A stretch of DNA of 64,000 bases from Clostridia bacterium (GCA_017475185.1 JAFVGB010000022.1:1-64000); one strand, 5' to 3'. Positions 1 through 8,184 are shown, numbered from the stretch's first letter. Notes: generated by a model not told the origin, from the letters alone. Numbers and translations: made by a program.

Positions 1-73
1 GGTTGATAGGTTGGAGCTGTAAGTGCAGTAATGTATTAAGGTGACCAATACTAATAATTCGAGGGCTTAACCA
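1..73 (+). rRNA. rrl: 23S rRNA, 3' end (partial)
   Basis: The first 73 bases match the conserved 3' end of bacterial 23S rRNA: a TAGGTTGGAG-like helix, the GTAAGTGCAGTAATG block, and the terminal ACCAATACTAATAATTCGAG stretch. The rest of the gene lies upstream of the window. It is followed after about 90 bases by 5S rRNA in the same orientation, the usual operon order. Confidence 0.93.
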
Positions 74-164
74 CGATATTATAATAAACTAGAAGGTAAC
101 TAGATTACCTTGAAATTTATCTATATATTTTTGAGTGTGCTTAGAAATAAGTATACAAAACTTT

Positions 165-282
165 TCTGGTGATTATGACATGGAGGTAATACCTGTTCCC
201 ATCCCGAACACAGAAGTCAAGCTCCAATGTGCCGACGATATTTGTGGGTTACCCTGCTGAGAAAATAGGTTGTCGCCAGATT
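165..282 (+). rRNA. rrf: 5S rRNA
   Basis: The sequence carries the conserved 5S core (CCCATCCCGAACACAGAAGT), and its ends TCTGGTGA and TCGCCAGA pair to form helix I. The length of about 117 nt is normal. It closes the rRNA operon whose 23S end starts the window. A T-run follows the last helix directly. The end positions may be off by 1-3 bases. Confidence 0.95.
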
Positions 283-305
283 TTTTTATTTTATAATATA
301 ATTAT

Positions 306-360
306 AAATAAGATATAGATTAGAGATATGGTTATGTTTTTAATCTATGTCTTATTTTTT
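306..360 (+). terminator. rRNA operon terminator
   Basis: Bases 306-322 pair with 341-357 in a 17-bp stem with one G-U pair, and the 3' side runs into T residues. A T-rich run already follows 5S at 281-287, so termination may be two-step. Confidence 0.75.
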
Positions 361-423
361 GAAATTTTTATTTTAGGGTTAATAAAGATTGCAGTTGAGA
401 TTGTTACTAAAAACTTTTTAGTA

Positions 424-452
424 TTGAAAACTTACTGGAGATTTTGTATAAT
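424..452 (+). promoter_or_regulatory. SigA-type promoter for the membrane protein at 509
   Basis: TTGAAA at 424-429 and TATAAT at 447-452 are separated by 17 bases, 57 bases upstream of the start codon. Confidence 0.65.
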
Positions 453-508
453 AATAATATTAATATGAATAGTAATCTATTTAAAAGATTGCAGAGAGAG
501 AGGTTTTT

Positions 509-1084
509 ATGAAAAAAATATCAATTATATCAATTATTACTACCATAGTATATTTTATATCAGTATTATTGTTTTTAATAACTAAAACAGATTTTGCATT
601 AACTTTATGGGAAGTATTGACAGTAATTGGAGGCTTAGTGTTTCTTGTGTTATTAGTTAATTTAAGTGAAAAGTTAAGTTGTAGTAGCTGTTATAAAAGA
701 TTAGTGGGTATATTTATGGCGTGTGCAGTTACATTAACAAGTGCAGCTCATATTGTCAATATTACTGTTACAAGAAGATTAATCTCAGAAGGTGTAAATG
801 TTCCTGATTATTTTAGAATTGGTCAATGGCCTTCAGTAGAAATGTGTATTGATTATTTAGCATGGGGGGGATTTGTTGGTTTAGCATTTCTATTTATAGG
901 TATGTCTATAAAAAATAAAACTAATAATCCAATAAAAGTATCTTCAATTACAGCAGGAATACTATGTTTGGTAGGATTTATTGGAGCACTATGTATAAAT
1001 GAAAATTTATGGTATATTGCACCAATCGGATATGGAATTATTCCAATTTATATTTGTGTAAAGACTATGAAGATTGAAAAGTAG
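509..1084 (+). CDS. Hypothetical polytopic membrane protein (191 aa)
   Basis: I do not recognise a family. The protein has about six hydrophobic segments (roughly residues 7-25, 35-52, 65-85, 115-135, 145-163, 166-184). A CSSC pair lies near residue 58 and more cysteines lie in the membrane segments. The central VTRRLISEGVN-FRIGQWPS region is polar. The layout suggests a small integral membrane protein without an obvious catalytic motif. It has its own consensus promoter (424-452) and a GAGAGAGAGG ribosome binding site seven bases upstream of ATG. It sits between the rRNA operon and a metabolic gene, which gives no functional clue. Codon use is typical of the window. Confidence 0.8.
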   Translation: MKKISIISIITTIVYFISVLLFLITKTDFALTLWEVLTVIGGLVFLVLLVNLSEKLSCSSCYKRLVGIFMACAVTLTSAAHIVNITVTRRLISEGVNVPDYFRIGQWPSVEMCIDYLAWGGFVGLAFLFIGMSIKNKTNNPIKVSSITAGILCLVGFIGALCINENLWYIAPIGYGIIPIYICVKTMKIEK

Positions 1085-1161
1085 TAGAGAACAGCCAAAA
1101 TTATAACTGAAATAAATGTTATAATTAAAACATGGTACTAAAAATATAGGAGGAAATACAA

Positions 1162-1758
1162 ATGAGTGGTACTTTAAAAATAAAACAACAAAAAAATGTA
1201 AAAAGGTTTTTAAATGAGGAGTTTGACAAAAAGGAAGCAGAAAGAATATATACATCTCAATGTGAATTGTTAAAGAATTATCGTAATTCCATAAACACGA
1301 AATCCAAGAATCAGCTTAATACAATGGTGCAGACTATATTACCACGTATAGCTTTGTATAAGTCCCTTCTTGTTGATGATAAATATTCTAATAATGCTTA
1401 TGAAATAACAAGAAAATATATGGTTAATTATGTGGGAAAAAGTAAGCATGACATGACTGCAAGGCTTGAGAAATTTCCAGGATTTTATAAAATATATAGC
1501 AATATATTTATAAAAATAATGAAAAATACAGATTTGCAAAAAAGCTCAACAGAGGTTGGTAAAGATTATTATAATATTACTATTACAGATTGTTTTTGGC
1601 ATAATGCTTGTAAACAATATGAATGTCCAGAACTTTGCAGAGCTTTTTGCGAGGTTGATGATATAACATACGGTAATTTAAAGAAAATCGGATTTTCAAG
1701 ATCTCAAACTCTTGGCATGGGTGGAACATGCTGTGATTTTCATTTTTATAAAAAATAA
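1162..1758 (+). CDS. L-2-amino-thiazoline-4-carboxylic acid hydrolase-like protein
   Basis: The C-terminal half has the pattern of the ATC hydrolase family (PF14196). It shows spaced cysteines in NACKQYECPELCRAFCEVDD (about residues 148-168), a Y-x8-F-x-R segment, and TLGMGGTCCDFHF at the very end. The founding Pseudomonas enzyme opens the thiazoline ring of ATC on the route to L-cysteine. Most family members in anaerobic Firmicutes are uncharacterised, so the substrate here is unknown. The N-terminal 70 residues are helical and charged. Length (198 aa) is ordinary. A GGAGG site lies eight bases before ATG, and 49 bases separate it from the flavin reductase-like gene, so the two may be co-transcribed. 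Confidence 0.72.
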   Translation: MSGTLKIKQQKNVKRFLNEEFDKKEAERIYTSQCELLKNYRNSINTKSKNQLNTMVQTILPRIALYKSLLVDDKYSNNAYEITRKYMVNYVGKSKHDMTARLEKFPGFYKIYSNIFIKIMKNTDLQKSSTEVGKDYYNITITDCFWHNACKQYECPELCRAFCEVDDITYGNLKKIGFSRSQTLGMGGTCCDFHFYKK

Positions 1759-1807
1759 TCATAAATATTTTTGATAAGAGTATTATTTATATAAGGAGGT
1801 TAATATT

Positions 1808-2380
1808 ATGTCTAAAACAATGTGGAAACCAGGAACTTTTATTTATCCAATTCCTGCAGTTATGGTATCTTGTGGAGATTTCGAAAATTCAAATATTATA
1901 ACTGTTGCATGGACTGGAATTTTAAACACAAATCCTGCTATGGTATATATTTCCGTAAGACCAGAGAGACATTCATATAGTTTAATCAAAGAAAGTGGAG
2001 AGTTTGTTATTAATTTAACAACAGAAGATTTAGCATATGCAACAGATTGGTGTGGTGTAAAATCAGGAGCAAATGTAGATAAGTTTAAAGAAATGAAATT
2101 AACTAAGCAAAAGGCTAATTTTGTAAAATGCCCTATGATTGAAGAAAGTCCGGTTTCTGTTGAATGTAAAGTTAAAGAAATTAGAGAATTAGGAAGTCAT
2201 CATATGTTTGTTGCAGAGGTATTAGCTATTAATGCTGATGATAAATACATTGATGAAAAAGGTGCTTTTGATATTTCAAAATGTAATTTGATGGCATACG
2301 CTAATGGTGGATATTATTCCTTAGATAAAAAAATAGGAAAGTTTGGATATTCTGTACAAAAAAAGAAAAAGAAAAAATAA
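1808..2380 (+). CDS. Flavin reductase-like (FMN-binding split barrel) protein
   Basis: The sequence fits the flavin reductase-like/flavoredoxin family: an N-terminal PxPAVMVSCG strand, NIITVAWTGILNTNPAMVYISVRPERHSYSLIKESGEFVINL (FMN-binding core, about residues 28-70), and a GVKSGANVDKF segment typical of anaerobe members. These proteins bind FMN and shuttle electrons to partner oxidoreductases; the partner is not identifiable here. The protein ends in an unusual run of lysines (QKKKKKK) made by an A-rich tract just before the stop. A strong AAGGAGG site precedes ATG at 1808. It is cytoplasmic, with no signal peptide. Confidence 0.85.
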   Translation: MSKTMWKPGTFIYPIPAVMVSCGDFENSNIITVAWTGILNTNPAMVYISVRPERHSYSLIKESGEFVINLTTEDLAYATDWCGVKSGANVDKFKEMKLTKQKANFVKCPMIEESPVSVECKVKEIRELGSHHMFVAEVLAINADDKYIDEKGAFDISKCNLMAYANGGYYSLDKKIGKFGYSVQKKKKKK

Positions 2381-2385
2381 TGAAC

Positions 2386-2414
2386 TTTACAATTTACATA
2401 AATAGTGTTATAAT
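2386..2414 (+). promoter_or_regulatory. SigA-type promoter for the 93-aa gene
   Basis: TTTACA (2386-2391), a 17-base spacer and a perfect TATAAT (2409-2414) lie 72 bases upstream of the start codon, just after the flavin reductase stop. Confidence 0.65.
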
Positions 2415-2485
2415 ACTATTATATTCATACGTATTTTAAACCCTAATCCAAATATTTTACAGTAAAGATATAGGAGGTTTTAAAG

Positions 2486-2767
2486 ATGAATGGCTACAAT
2501 TCTGAGAAGAAAACACCCAAGTACAATTCAGGCAGATTTTTATTCATGTTTGATCCAATCAGCGGTAAAATGTCGGCTATTTATGATGAAAATCATGAGG
2601 TCGTGTACACATTAAAACATCCTGCTTTTAAACAGGTGTATGAAGCTGCTGCTGAAACATTGAAAGATGATGCAATTCTGGAACTGAAAGAAAAGCTCAA
2701 ATCAGAGCCAACGTATGTCAGAATTCTTGAAAAAATCCGATATAATCGGACACTTTCAAAGAAGTAG
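2486..2767 (+). CDS. Solitary hypothetical protein (93 aa) of atypical composition
   Basis: No family is recognised. It is a soluble protein with a strand-rich N-terminal half (SGRFLFMFDPISGKMSAIYD, then HEVVYTLKH) and a helical C-terminal half, where AAAETLKDDAILELKEKLKSEP is followed by a basic end. There is no signal peptide or membrane segment. Its codons include more C/G-ending triplets (CGG, GTC, AGC, CTG) than the flanking genes, which are strongly A/T-ending. It has its own promoter and GC-rich terminator, so it forms a one-gene transcription unit. The 112-aa gene at 24363 and the 89-aa gene at 42993 look alike in these respects. An AGGAGG site lies eight bases from ATG. Confidence 0.78.
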   Translation: MNGYNSEKKTPKYNSGRFLFMFDPISGKMSAIYDENHEVVYTLKHPAFKQVYEAAAETLKDDAILELKEKLKSEPTYVRILEKIRYNRTLSKK

Positions 2768-2776
2768 CGCACAATC

Positions 2777-2810
2777 AAAAAACTACCCAGGTATTCCCGG
2801 GTAGTTTTTT
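2777..2810 (+). terminator. Intrinsic terminator of the 93-aa gene
   Basis: An 11-bp stem (AAAAACTACCC with GGGTAGTTTTT) closes a short AGGTATTCC-type loop and ends in six T residues. Confidence 0.9.
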
Positions 2811-2900
2811 GTAATTATAATAAGATTATGTAATTTAAATAAGTACTTTTTGATGATGTAAAAAAATGTATAAATTTTCCAAAAAAATACTCTAATTTGG

Positions 2901-2929
2901 TTGACATATCAGAAGAAAAGTGATAGAAT
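2901..2929 (+). promoter_or_regulatory. SigA promoter of the rpmG-secE-nusG unit
   Basis: A perfect TTGACA at 2901-2906, a 17-base spacer and TAGAAT at 2924-2929. It lies about 70 bases upstream of rpmG and after the preceding terminator. Confidence 0.8.
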
Positions 2930-3001
2930 AGTAAAGCGTATAATAAGTGAAAATATGTTTTAAACATAAATCTAATTAAGAATGGCTGGAGGTGTATTTA
3001 A

Positions 3002-3166
3002 ATGGCAGCAAAAGGAGCTAGAGAACCAATAATTTTAGCTTGTTCTGAATGCAAAAGAAGAACTTATACAACAAGCAAGAACAAGAAAAATAACACAGAC
3101 AGATTGGAAATAACTAAATATTGTAAATTCTGTGGAAAACGTACTACACATAAAGAAACAAAATAA
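3002..3166 (+). CDS. rpmG: 50S ribosomal protein L33
   Basis: The 54-residue product matches the L33 family, a small zinc-ribbon protein of the large subunit. Two CxxC pairs are visible (CSEC at 14-17 and CKFC at 41-44), so this is the zinc-binding form, with the conserved [19 protein letters not shown]-terminus. A GGAGGTG site lies seven bases before ATG. It opens the L33-SecE-NusG-L11-L1-L10-L7/L12 block, the standard Firmicute order. Confidence 0.95.
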   Translation: MAAKGAREPIILACSECKRRTYTTSKNKKNNTDRLEITKYCKFCGKRTTHKETK

Positions 3167-3185
3167 TCTTTAGGGAGGAATTAAG

Positions 3186-3551
3186 ATGGCTAAAGAAAAA
3201 GAAAGTAAAGTAAAAAATGAAAACAAACACTTTATGAAAGATGTTAAGGCAGAACTAAAAAAAGTTGTATGGCCTACATCAAAACAAATGGTTAACAATG
3301 TAACTGCTGTAATTGTTATTGTATTAGTAACAGCAGGTATAGTATTTTGTTTAGATCTTGTTTTTGGTGCAATGAACAAATATGGTGTAGAAAAATTAAA
3401 AGAACATGTGCAATCTAATAATCAATCTCAAACTCAAGTGGTTGAAGATGTAACAAATAACAGTGAAAATCAAAATGATAATGAAAACAACGAACAAAAT
3501 GAGAATACTGAGAATGAAGAAAACACAGAAAATACACAAAATAATGAATAG
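3186..3551 (+). CDS. secE: Preprotein translocase subunit SecE with extended acidic tail
   Basis: SecE clamps SecY in the Sec translocon. The family core is complete: an amphipathic helix (HFMKDVKAELKKVVWPTSKQM, residues 15-35) with the invariant KKVVWP motif, followed by a single transmembrane helix (about 39-62). Normal single-span SecE ends soon afterwards at about 60-75 aa. This one continues to 121 aa with a Gln/Asn/Glu-rich low-complexity tail from about residue 75, ending in repeated NENNEQNENTENEEN-type units. By the usual topology the tail would be outside the membrane. The gene lies 19 bases after rpmG and upstream of nusG, as expected. The tail is real coding sequence, since the frame stays open to a TAG stop. 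Confidence 0.93.
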   Translation: MAKEKESKVKNENKHFMKDVKAELKKVVWPTSKQMVNNVTAVIVIVLVTAGIVFCLDLVFGAMNKYGVEKLKEHVQSNNQSQTQVVEDVTNNSENQNDNENNEQNENTENEENTENTQNNE

Positions 3552-3640
3552 GCTATTCTTAACAGAAAAATATGAATAGAATAAATAAATTATAATGTTT
3601 ATTTATGTTTAGAAATATTTGAAAAAAGGAGGCTAAAATT

Positions 3641-4174
3641 ATGTCTCAAGACATTAAAGAATTAACTCCAAAGTGGTATGTTGTACATACATATTCTGGT
3701 TATGAAAACAAAGTAAAAACAGACTTAGAAAAGACTGTGAAAAATAGAGAACTAGAAGATTATTTCTTTGAAATAATAGTTCCTATGGAAGAACAAATAG
3801 AAATTAAAGATGGAAAAAAGAAAACTAACTTAAAGAAAGTATTTCCAGGTTATGTTTTAATAAAAATGATTGTAACAGAAGCTACATGGTATATCGTAAG
3901 AAATACTAGAGGCGTTACAGGATTTGTTGGTTCAGGAACAGACCCTATTCCACTTACTGACGAAGAAATCAGAAATATGGGATTTGAAAAAATTGAAGTT
4001 AATGTTGATTACAATGTTAATGATTCAATAAGAGTTATTGATGGACCATTAAAAGATTTTGTTGGTGTTGTCCAAGAAATCAATAAAGAAAAACATAAAG
4101 TAAGAGTTTTAGTTTCTATGTTTGGAAGAGAAACTCCAGTTGAGTTAGAATTTTCACAAGTTCAAAAAGTTTAA
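3641..4174 (+). CDS. nusG: Transcription termination/antitermination factor NusG
   Basis: NusG binds the RNA polymerase clamp and modulates pausing and termination; in Firmicutes it also stimulates pausing. The NGN domain (about residues 10-115) shows KWYVVHTYSGYENKVKTDLE and FPGYVLIKMI, and the C-terminal KOW domain (about 125-177) shows VIDGPLKDFVGVVQEINKEKHKVRVLVSMFGR. The 177-aa length is typical. An AAAGGAGG site lies nine bases before ATG. It follows secE and precedes rplK. Confidence 0.97.
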   Translation: MSQDIKELTPKWYVVHTYSGYENKVKTDLEKTVKNRELEDYFFEIIVPMEEQIEIKDGKKKTNLKKVFPGYVLIKMIVTEATWYIVRNTRGVTGFVGSGTDPIPLTDEEIRNMGFEKIEVNVDYNVNDSIRVIDGPLKDFVGVVQEINKEKHKVRVLVSMFGRETPVELEFSQVQKV

Positions 4175-4295
4175 TTATAAAGTAACATTTTATAAACTTG
4201 TAGAGAAAATTCATTAATAATTAACTAGGTTAATAATTTAAATTTATATAAATTATTTTGACAATATATTAGACTAAAAGGAGGTGCAATTAGAA

Positions 4296-4724
4296 ATGGC
4301 AGAGAAAGAAGTTAGTAATTTAATCAAATTGCAAATACCTGCAGGTAAAGCTACACCAGCTCCACCAGTAGGTCCAGCATTAGGTTCAAGTGGTGTTAAC
4401 ATTATGCAATTCGTTAAAGAATTCAATGATAGAACAGCTAATCAACCTGGAATGATAATCCCAGTTGTTATCACTGTTTACAAAGATAAATCTTTCGAAT
4501 TTATAACAAAAGTACCACCAGTTGCAGTTTTAATTAAAAAAGCTGCTAAAATTGAAAAAGCTTCAGGAAAACCTAACATGGATAAAGTTGCAACAATTAC
4601 AAAAGCACAAGTTAAGGAAATTGCTGAACAAAAAATGCCAGACTTAAATGCTGCATCATTAGAAGCTGCAATGAGTATGGTAGCTGGAACAGCTCGTTCT
4701 ATGGGTGTTGTTGTTACAGACTAA
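4296..4724 (+). CDS. rplK: 50S ribosomal protein L11
   Basis: L11 forms the GTPase-associated centre with 23S rRNA and the L10-L12 stalk. The family signature is clear: [20 protein letters not shown] near the N-terminus and the C-terminal rRNA-binding domain ending in [18 protein letters not shown] place the start at ATG 4296, giving 142 aa and AGGAGGTG seven bases upstream. A GTG twelve bases earlier overlaps the ribosome binding site and is unlikely to be used. Confidence 0.97.
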   Translation: MAEKEVSNLIKLQIPAGKATPAPPVGPALGSSGVNIMQFVKEFNDRTANQPGMIIPVVITVYKDKSFEFITKVPPVAVLIKKAAKIEKASGKPNMDKVATITKAQVKEIAEQKMPDLNAASLEAAMSMVAGTARSMGVVVTD

Positions 4725-4837
4725 TTTAAGTAATTATAAAATTAATTTTTTTAAGATGTATGTTTATATTTAATTTGTTTTAATTTACATATTAAAAAAA
4801 TTAATATTATCGTTATTTAAGAAAACTTAAAATTAAA

Positions 4838-4875
4838 ATTGGGAGAGTGAATAACTCGTTAGAACCAAAGGAGGT
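4838..4875 (+). promoter_or_regulatory. Putative L1 autoregulatory leader
   Basis: A GGGAG-hairpin-CGTTA arrangement just upstream of rplA (GGGAGAGTG, AATA, ACTCGTTAG) resembles L1-binding leaders in Firmicute L1 mRNAs, which mimic the 23S L1 site. No terminator is present, so regulation would be translational. Identification rests on motif resemblance and position. Confidence 0.4.
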
Positions 4876-4880
4876 AAAAA

Positions 4881-5564
4881 ATGAAAAGAGGAAAAAGATA
4901 TCTTGCAGGTGAACAACTTGTAGATAAATCAAAAGTTTACAGTGCAAAAGAAGCTTTAGAAACAATTGAAAAAATGCCTAAAGCAAAATTTGACGAAACT
5001 GTAGAATTACACGTAAAACTAGGTGTTGATTCAAAACACGCTGACCAACAAGTTAGAGGTACAACAGTACTTCCACATGGTACAGGTAAAACATTAAAAG
5101 TATTAGTTTTTGCTAAAGGACCAAAAGCTGAAGAAGCTGTTAAAGCTGGAGCAGATTTTGTTGGTGCTGAAGAATTAATACCAAAAATCGAAAAAGAAAA
5201 CTGGTTTGACTATGATGTTATAGTTGCTACTCCAGATATGATGGGTGTAGTTGGTAGATTAGGTAAAGTATTAGGACCAAAAGGTTTAATGCCTAACCCA
5301 AAATCAGGAACAGTAACAATGGATGTTACTAAAGCTATTAATGAAATTAAATCTGGTAAAGTTGAATATAGATTAGATAAAACTAACATTATTCACTTAG
5401 GATTTGGTAAAGTTTCATTTGGTGCAGAAAAATTATTAGAAAACTATGATGCTATTATAGGTGCAATCATAAAAGCTAAACCAGCAGCAGCTAAAGGACA
5501 ATACATTAAAAGCGTTGCTATTTCTACAACAATGGGACCAAGCATGTATATTGATCAAAAATAA
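4881..5564 (+). CDS. rplA: 50S ribosomal protein L1
   Basis: L1 forms the mobile stalk next to the E site and represses its own operon. The product is 227 aa with the two-domain L1 pattern: [16 protein letters not shown] at the N-terminus, [18 protein letters not shown] (domain II), then [20 protein letters not shown], and a C-terminal [16 protein letters not shown]. An AAAGGAGG site lies eight bases before ATG, preceded by the putative L1 leader. Confidence 0.97.
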   Translation: MKRGKRYLAGEQLVDKSKVYSAKEALETIEKMPKAKFDETVELHVKLGVDSKHADQQVRGTTVLPHGTGKTLKVLVFAKGPKAEEAVKAGADFVGAEELIPKIEKENWFDYDVIVATPDMMGVVGRLGKVLGPKGLMPNPKSGTVTMDVTKAINEIKSGKVEYRLDKTNIIHLGFGKVSFGAEKLLENYDAIIGAIIKAKPAAAKGQYIKSVAISTTMGPSMYIDQK

Positions 5565-5579
5565 TTTATAAATTTATAT

Positions 5580-5695
5580 AGCCAAAGAAAGTAGGCAGAA
5601 AAGTAAGTCCTACCGAGGCAAACATATTATGAGCGGATTTATCCAATCTATGTGTGCCTCAGTCTAAGGCATATATAGATTGGATTTTATTATTG
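5580..5695 (+). promoter_or_regulatory. L10 (rplJ) leader with attenuator
   Basis: The leader begins with the conserved GCCAAAGA...GTAGGCAG and GTCCTACCGAGGC blocks that form the L10(L12)4-binding kink-turn structure of Firmicute L10 leaders. It ends in an 18-bp stem with G-U pairs (5641-5658 with 5668-5685) followed by a T-rich tract, a plausible intrinsic terminator. Known L10 leaders couple L10/L12 excess to reduced rplJ-rplL expression. Confidence 0.82.
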
Positions 5696-5725
5696 CATAA
5701 ATTTCTAGGAGGTGAACTAATTAAA

Positions 5726-6229
5726 ATGGCAAGTGAAACTATTTTAAAACAAAAGGAAGCACAAGTTAACGAATTAGCTGAAAAATTTAAAGAAGCTAAA
5801 GTTATACTTTTAACAGATTACAGAGGAATAAATGTAGCTGATGATACAAAATTAAGAACAGATATCAGAAATGCAAATGCTCAATATAAAATTATAAAAA
5901 ATAATATCGTTAGAAGAGCATTAAATGCAAATGGTGAAAATGGATTAGACGAATTATTAGAAGGACCTACAGCTGTTATTTTCGGTAATGAAGATTACTT
6001 AGAACCAGCTAAAGTTATTTATAACTTTACAAAAGGTAATGACTTCTATAAAATCAAAGGTGGAATAATTGAAGGTAAAGTTATGACAGCTGAAGAAATC
6101 ATTACTTTAGCAAAATTACCATCAAGAGAAACATTATTATCAATGCTTGCAGGTGGATTACTTGGAACTATTTCAAAATTCGCTGTTGCACTTGATCAAG
6201 TTCGTTTACAAAAAGAAGCACAAGCTTAA
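5726..6229 (+). CDS. rplJ: 50S ribosomal protein L10
   Basis: L10 anchors L7/L12 dimers to the ribosome. The start is ATG 5726 (MASETILKQKEAQ), giving 167 aa and a TAGGAGGTG site ten bases upstream. An in-frame ATG 72 bases earlier lies inside the leader hairpin and is not credible. The N-terminal rRNA/L11-binding domain contains VILLTDYRGINVADDTKLR and KIIKNNIVRRAL. The C-terminal helix (GGLLGTISKFAVALDQVRLQKEAQ) binds L12. Expression is probably set by the upstream leader. Confidence 0.96.
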   Translation: MASETILKQKEAQVNELAEKFKEAKVILLTDYRGINVADDTKLRTDIRNANAQYKIIKNNIVRRALNANGENGLDELLEGPTAVIFGNEDYLEPAKVIYNFTKGNDFYKIKGGIIEGKVMTAEEIITLAKLPSRETLLSMLAGGLLGTISKFAVALDQVRLQKEAQA

Positions 6230-6249
6230 TTTGTATTTTAGTGAATTAA

Positions 6250-6386
6250 ATGGTGTATTTACACAAAAAAATATAGATTTGCAGACTTAAACTGCTAACA
6301 AAAGAGTCGTGAACTTAAATCACTGTATAAAAATTCGAGTTGCATACGTAAATTGCAGGATGTTAAATATAAAGTGGTTAAACCAC
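6250..6386 (+). promoter_or_regulatory. Run of five small hairpins between rplJ and rplL
   Basis: Five short inverted repeats follow one another: GTGT-ATTT-ACAC (near 6254), GCAG-ACTTAAA-CTGC (6281-6295), GTGA-ACTTAAA-TCAC (6309-6323), TGCA-TACGTAAAT-TGCA (6341-6357) and GTGG-TTAAA-CCAC (6374-6386). Loops are similar, with a TTAAA-like core. The run ends just before the rplL ribosome binding site. Stems are only 4-6 bp, so the functional meaning is uncertain. Confidence 0.35.
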
Positions 6387-6413
6387 AAATAAAAATTTTA
6401 GGAGGATATAAAA

Positions 6414-6779
6414 ATGAATAAAGAAGAAATGATTGAAGAAATCAAAAAAATGACAGTTGTTGAATTAGCTGATTTAGTAAAAGCTATAGAAGAAGAATTT
6501 GGAGTATCTGCAGTAGCAGCTGCAGCACCAGTAGCAGGTGGAGCAGCAGCAGGTGCTGCTGAAGAAAAAACATCTTTTGATGTTGTTTTAACAGACGCTG
6601 GAGCAAACAAAATCCAAGTAATCAAAGTTGTTAGAGACGCAACAGGATTAGGATTAAAAGAAGCTAAAGAATTAGTTGACGGTGCTCCAAAAACAGTTAA
6701 AGAAGGAGCTAGCAAAGACGAAGCTGAAGAATTAAAAGCTAAATTCACAGAAGTTGGAGCTGTTGTTGAATTAAAATAA
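6414..6779 (+). CDS. rplL: 50S ribosomal protein L7/L12
   Basis: L7/L12 is the multi-copy stalk protein that recruits translation factors. The 121-aa product has the N-terminal dimerisation helices ([29 protein letters not shown]), an Ala/Gly-rich hinge at about 40-55, and the globular C-terminal domain ([33 protein letters not shown]). An AGGAGG site lies seven bases before ATG. It ends its unit with a terminator. rpoB, often the next gene in Firmicutes, does not follow here. Confidence 0.97.
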   Translation: MNKEEMIEEIKKMTVVELADLVKAIEEEFGVSAVAAAAPVAGGAAAGAAEEKTSFDVVLTDAGANKIQVIKVVRDATGLGLKEAKELVDGAPKTVKEGASKDEAEELKAKFTEVGAVVELK

Positions 6780-6784
6780 TTCAT

Positions 6785-6820
6785 AAAAAATAGACCTCAT
6801 TTAAGAGGTTTATTTTTTTG
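6785..6820 (+). terminator. Intrinsic terminator after rplL
   Basis: AAAAAATAGACCTC pairs with GAGGTTTATTTTTT (one G-U) over an ATTTAA loop and runs into a T tract. Confidence 0.85.
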
Positions 6821-6849
6821 TTGAAAAAAGAGATATATTGTGGTATAAT
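6821..6849 (+). promoter_or_regulatory. SigA-type promoter of plsX-acpP region
   Basis: TTGAAA (6821-6826), a 17-base spacer and TATAAT (6844-6849), directly after the rplL terminator. A second weaker candidate, TTGACA at 6913 with TATAAA at 6934, has only a 15-base spacer. Confidence 0.65.
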
Positions 6850-6981
6850 AGCTATTAGTTGTCCATTAGAAAAGTAATATTATTGAACAACAAGTCAGAT
6901 GAGATTAAATTATTGACAACAAATAAATTAGGGTATAAAATGTAAATGTAAAATTTTATTAAAAATATTTTGGAGGACAGA

Positions 6982-8046
6982 ATGAAGATTTTGTTAGATG
7001 CAATGGGAGGAGATAATGCTCCTGATGCTAATATAAAAGGTGCGGTTAAAGCAATTAATCAAATTGAAGCTGAAGTTGTTTTAATTGGTAATGAAGATGT
7101 AATTAATAGTAGAATAAAAGAATTATATGGAAAAAATAGTATTAAAGAGATTTCTGATAGATTAAGTATTAAACATACAACAGAAACAATCGAAATGGAA
7201 GATATTCCTACTCAGGCAATTAAACATAAAAAAGATTCATCTATGGTTGTAGGGTTCAATATGTTAAAAAATGGTGAAGGTGATGTATTTATTTCAGCAG
7301 GAAATTCAGGTGCATTACTAACAGGTGCTACATTATTGGTAGGTAGAATTAAAGGAATTGATAGACCAGCTATGGCAGGTATTTTGCCTTCTTATAAAAG
7401 TAGATTATTGCTTATTGATTCAGGGGCAAATACTAATTGCAAGCCACTTAATTTATTACAATTTGCACAAATGGCTACTATATATTTAACTAATACATTT
7501 GGAGTAAAATCACCAAGAATAGGTTTGTTAAATATAGGAACTGAAGAAACAAAAGGTAATGAATTAACAAAAGAAACATATAAATTACTAAAAGAAAAAG
7601 CTGAAGAGTACAATATTAATTTTATTGGAAATGTTGAAGGAAGAGATGCTTTTTCTGGTGAAGTTGATGCAATTGTAACAGATGGATTTACAGGAAATGT
7701 TTTCTTAAAAGCTGTTGAAGGTTTAGGAAAGTTTGTAAAAAGAAGTCTAACTGAAAGTTTAAAGAAAAATATGATTTCTAAAATAGCAGCAGTACCATCA
7801 TTGCCAGCTATAAAAAGATTTGCTAAAACATGTGATTATAAAGAATATGGTGGTGCATTGTTTTTAGGTGTAAAAAAACCAGTTGTAAAAGCGCATGGAA
7901 GTAGTGATGAAAAATTATTTGAATTTACTATAAAACAAGCTGAACAGTTTGTTAAAAATAAAGCGGTTGATAAAATGATTGAAGAATTTACTAAGATTAA
8001 TGAACAAAAACAAGCTGAAGAGAATAAAACAGTAAGTGCAGAATAG
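6982..8046 (+). CDS. plsX: Phosphate acyltransferase PlsX
   Basis: PlsX makes acyl-phosphate from acyl-ACP, the first step of the PlsX/PlsY route to phosphatidic acid. Family blocks are present: MKILLDAMGGDNAPDANIKGAVKA at the N-terminus, a central SAGNSGALLTGATLLVGRIKGIDRPAM, NIGTEETKGNEL, FIGNVEGRD and the DGFTGNVFLKAVEG segment. ATG 6982 is used (GGAGGA six bases upstream); a TTG twelve bases earlier overlaps that site. The 354-aa product has about 20 extra C-terminal residues (EEFTKINEQKQAEENKTVSAE). acpP, which encodes its substrate carrier, follows after 138 bases. No FapR operator palindrome was seen. Confidence 0.96.
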   Translation: MKILLDAMGGDNAPDANIKGAVKAINQIEAEVVLIGNEDVINSRIKELYGKNSIKEISDRLSIKHTTETIEMEDIPTQAIKHKKDSSMVVGFNMLKNGEGDVFISAGNSGALLTGATLLVGRIKGIDRPAMAGILPSYKSRLLLIDSGANTNCKPLNLLQFAQMATIYLTNTFGVKSPRIGLLNIGTEETKGNELTKETYKLLKEKAEEYNINFIGNVEGRDAFSGEVDAIVTDGFTGNVFLKAVEGLGKFVKRSLTESLKKNMISKIAAVPSLPAIKRFAKTCDYKEYGGALFLGVKKPVVKAHGSSDEKLFEFTIKQAEQFVKNKAVDKMIEEFTKINEQKQAEENKTVSAE

Positions 8047-8184
8047 TGTATAAATTGAAGAATTTGACTGCTTAGTAAAAATTTTAAAAAACTATTGACT
8101 TTTGTTCGAACATATAATATTGTTAGATAAACAAAGTAAAATTGTAAATTATAATTGAAAACTTGGAGGGAGGTGAACTTAAGC

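Noticed and set aside
6398..6784. Long minus-strand frame opposite rplL
   Set aside because: It is the mirror of the Ala/Glu-rich L7/L12 gene, has Ser/Ala-rich biased composition and no ribosome binding site.
8047..8184. FapR operator or strong promoter in front of acpP
   Set aside because: No TTAGTACCTA-type palindrome was found. The TTGACT at 8095 and TATAAT at 8113 are only 12 bases apart, too close for a SigA promoter.
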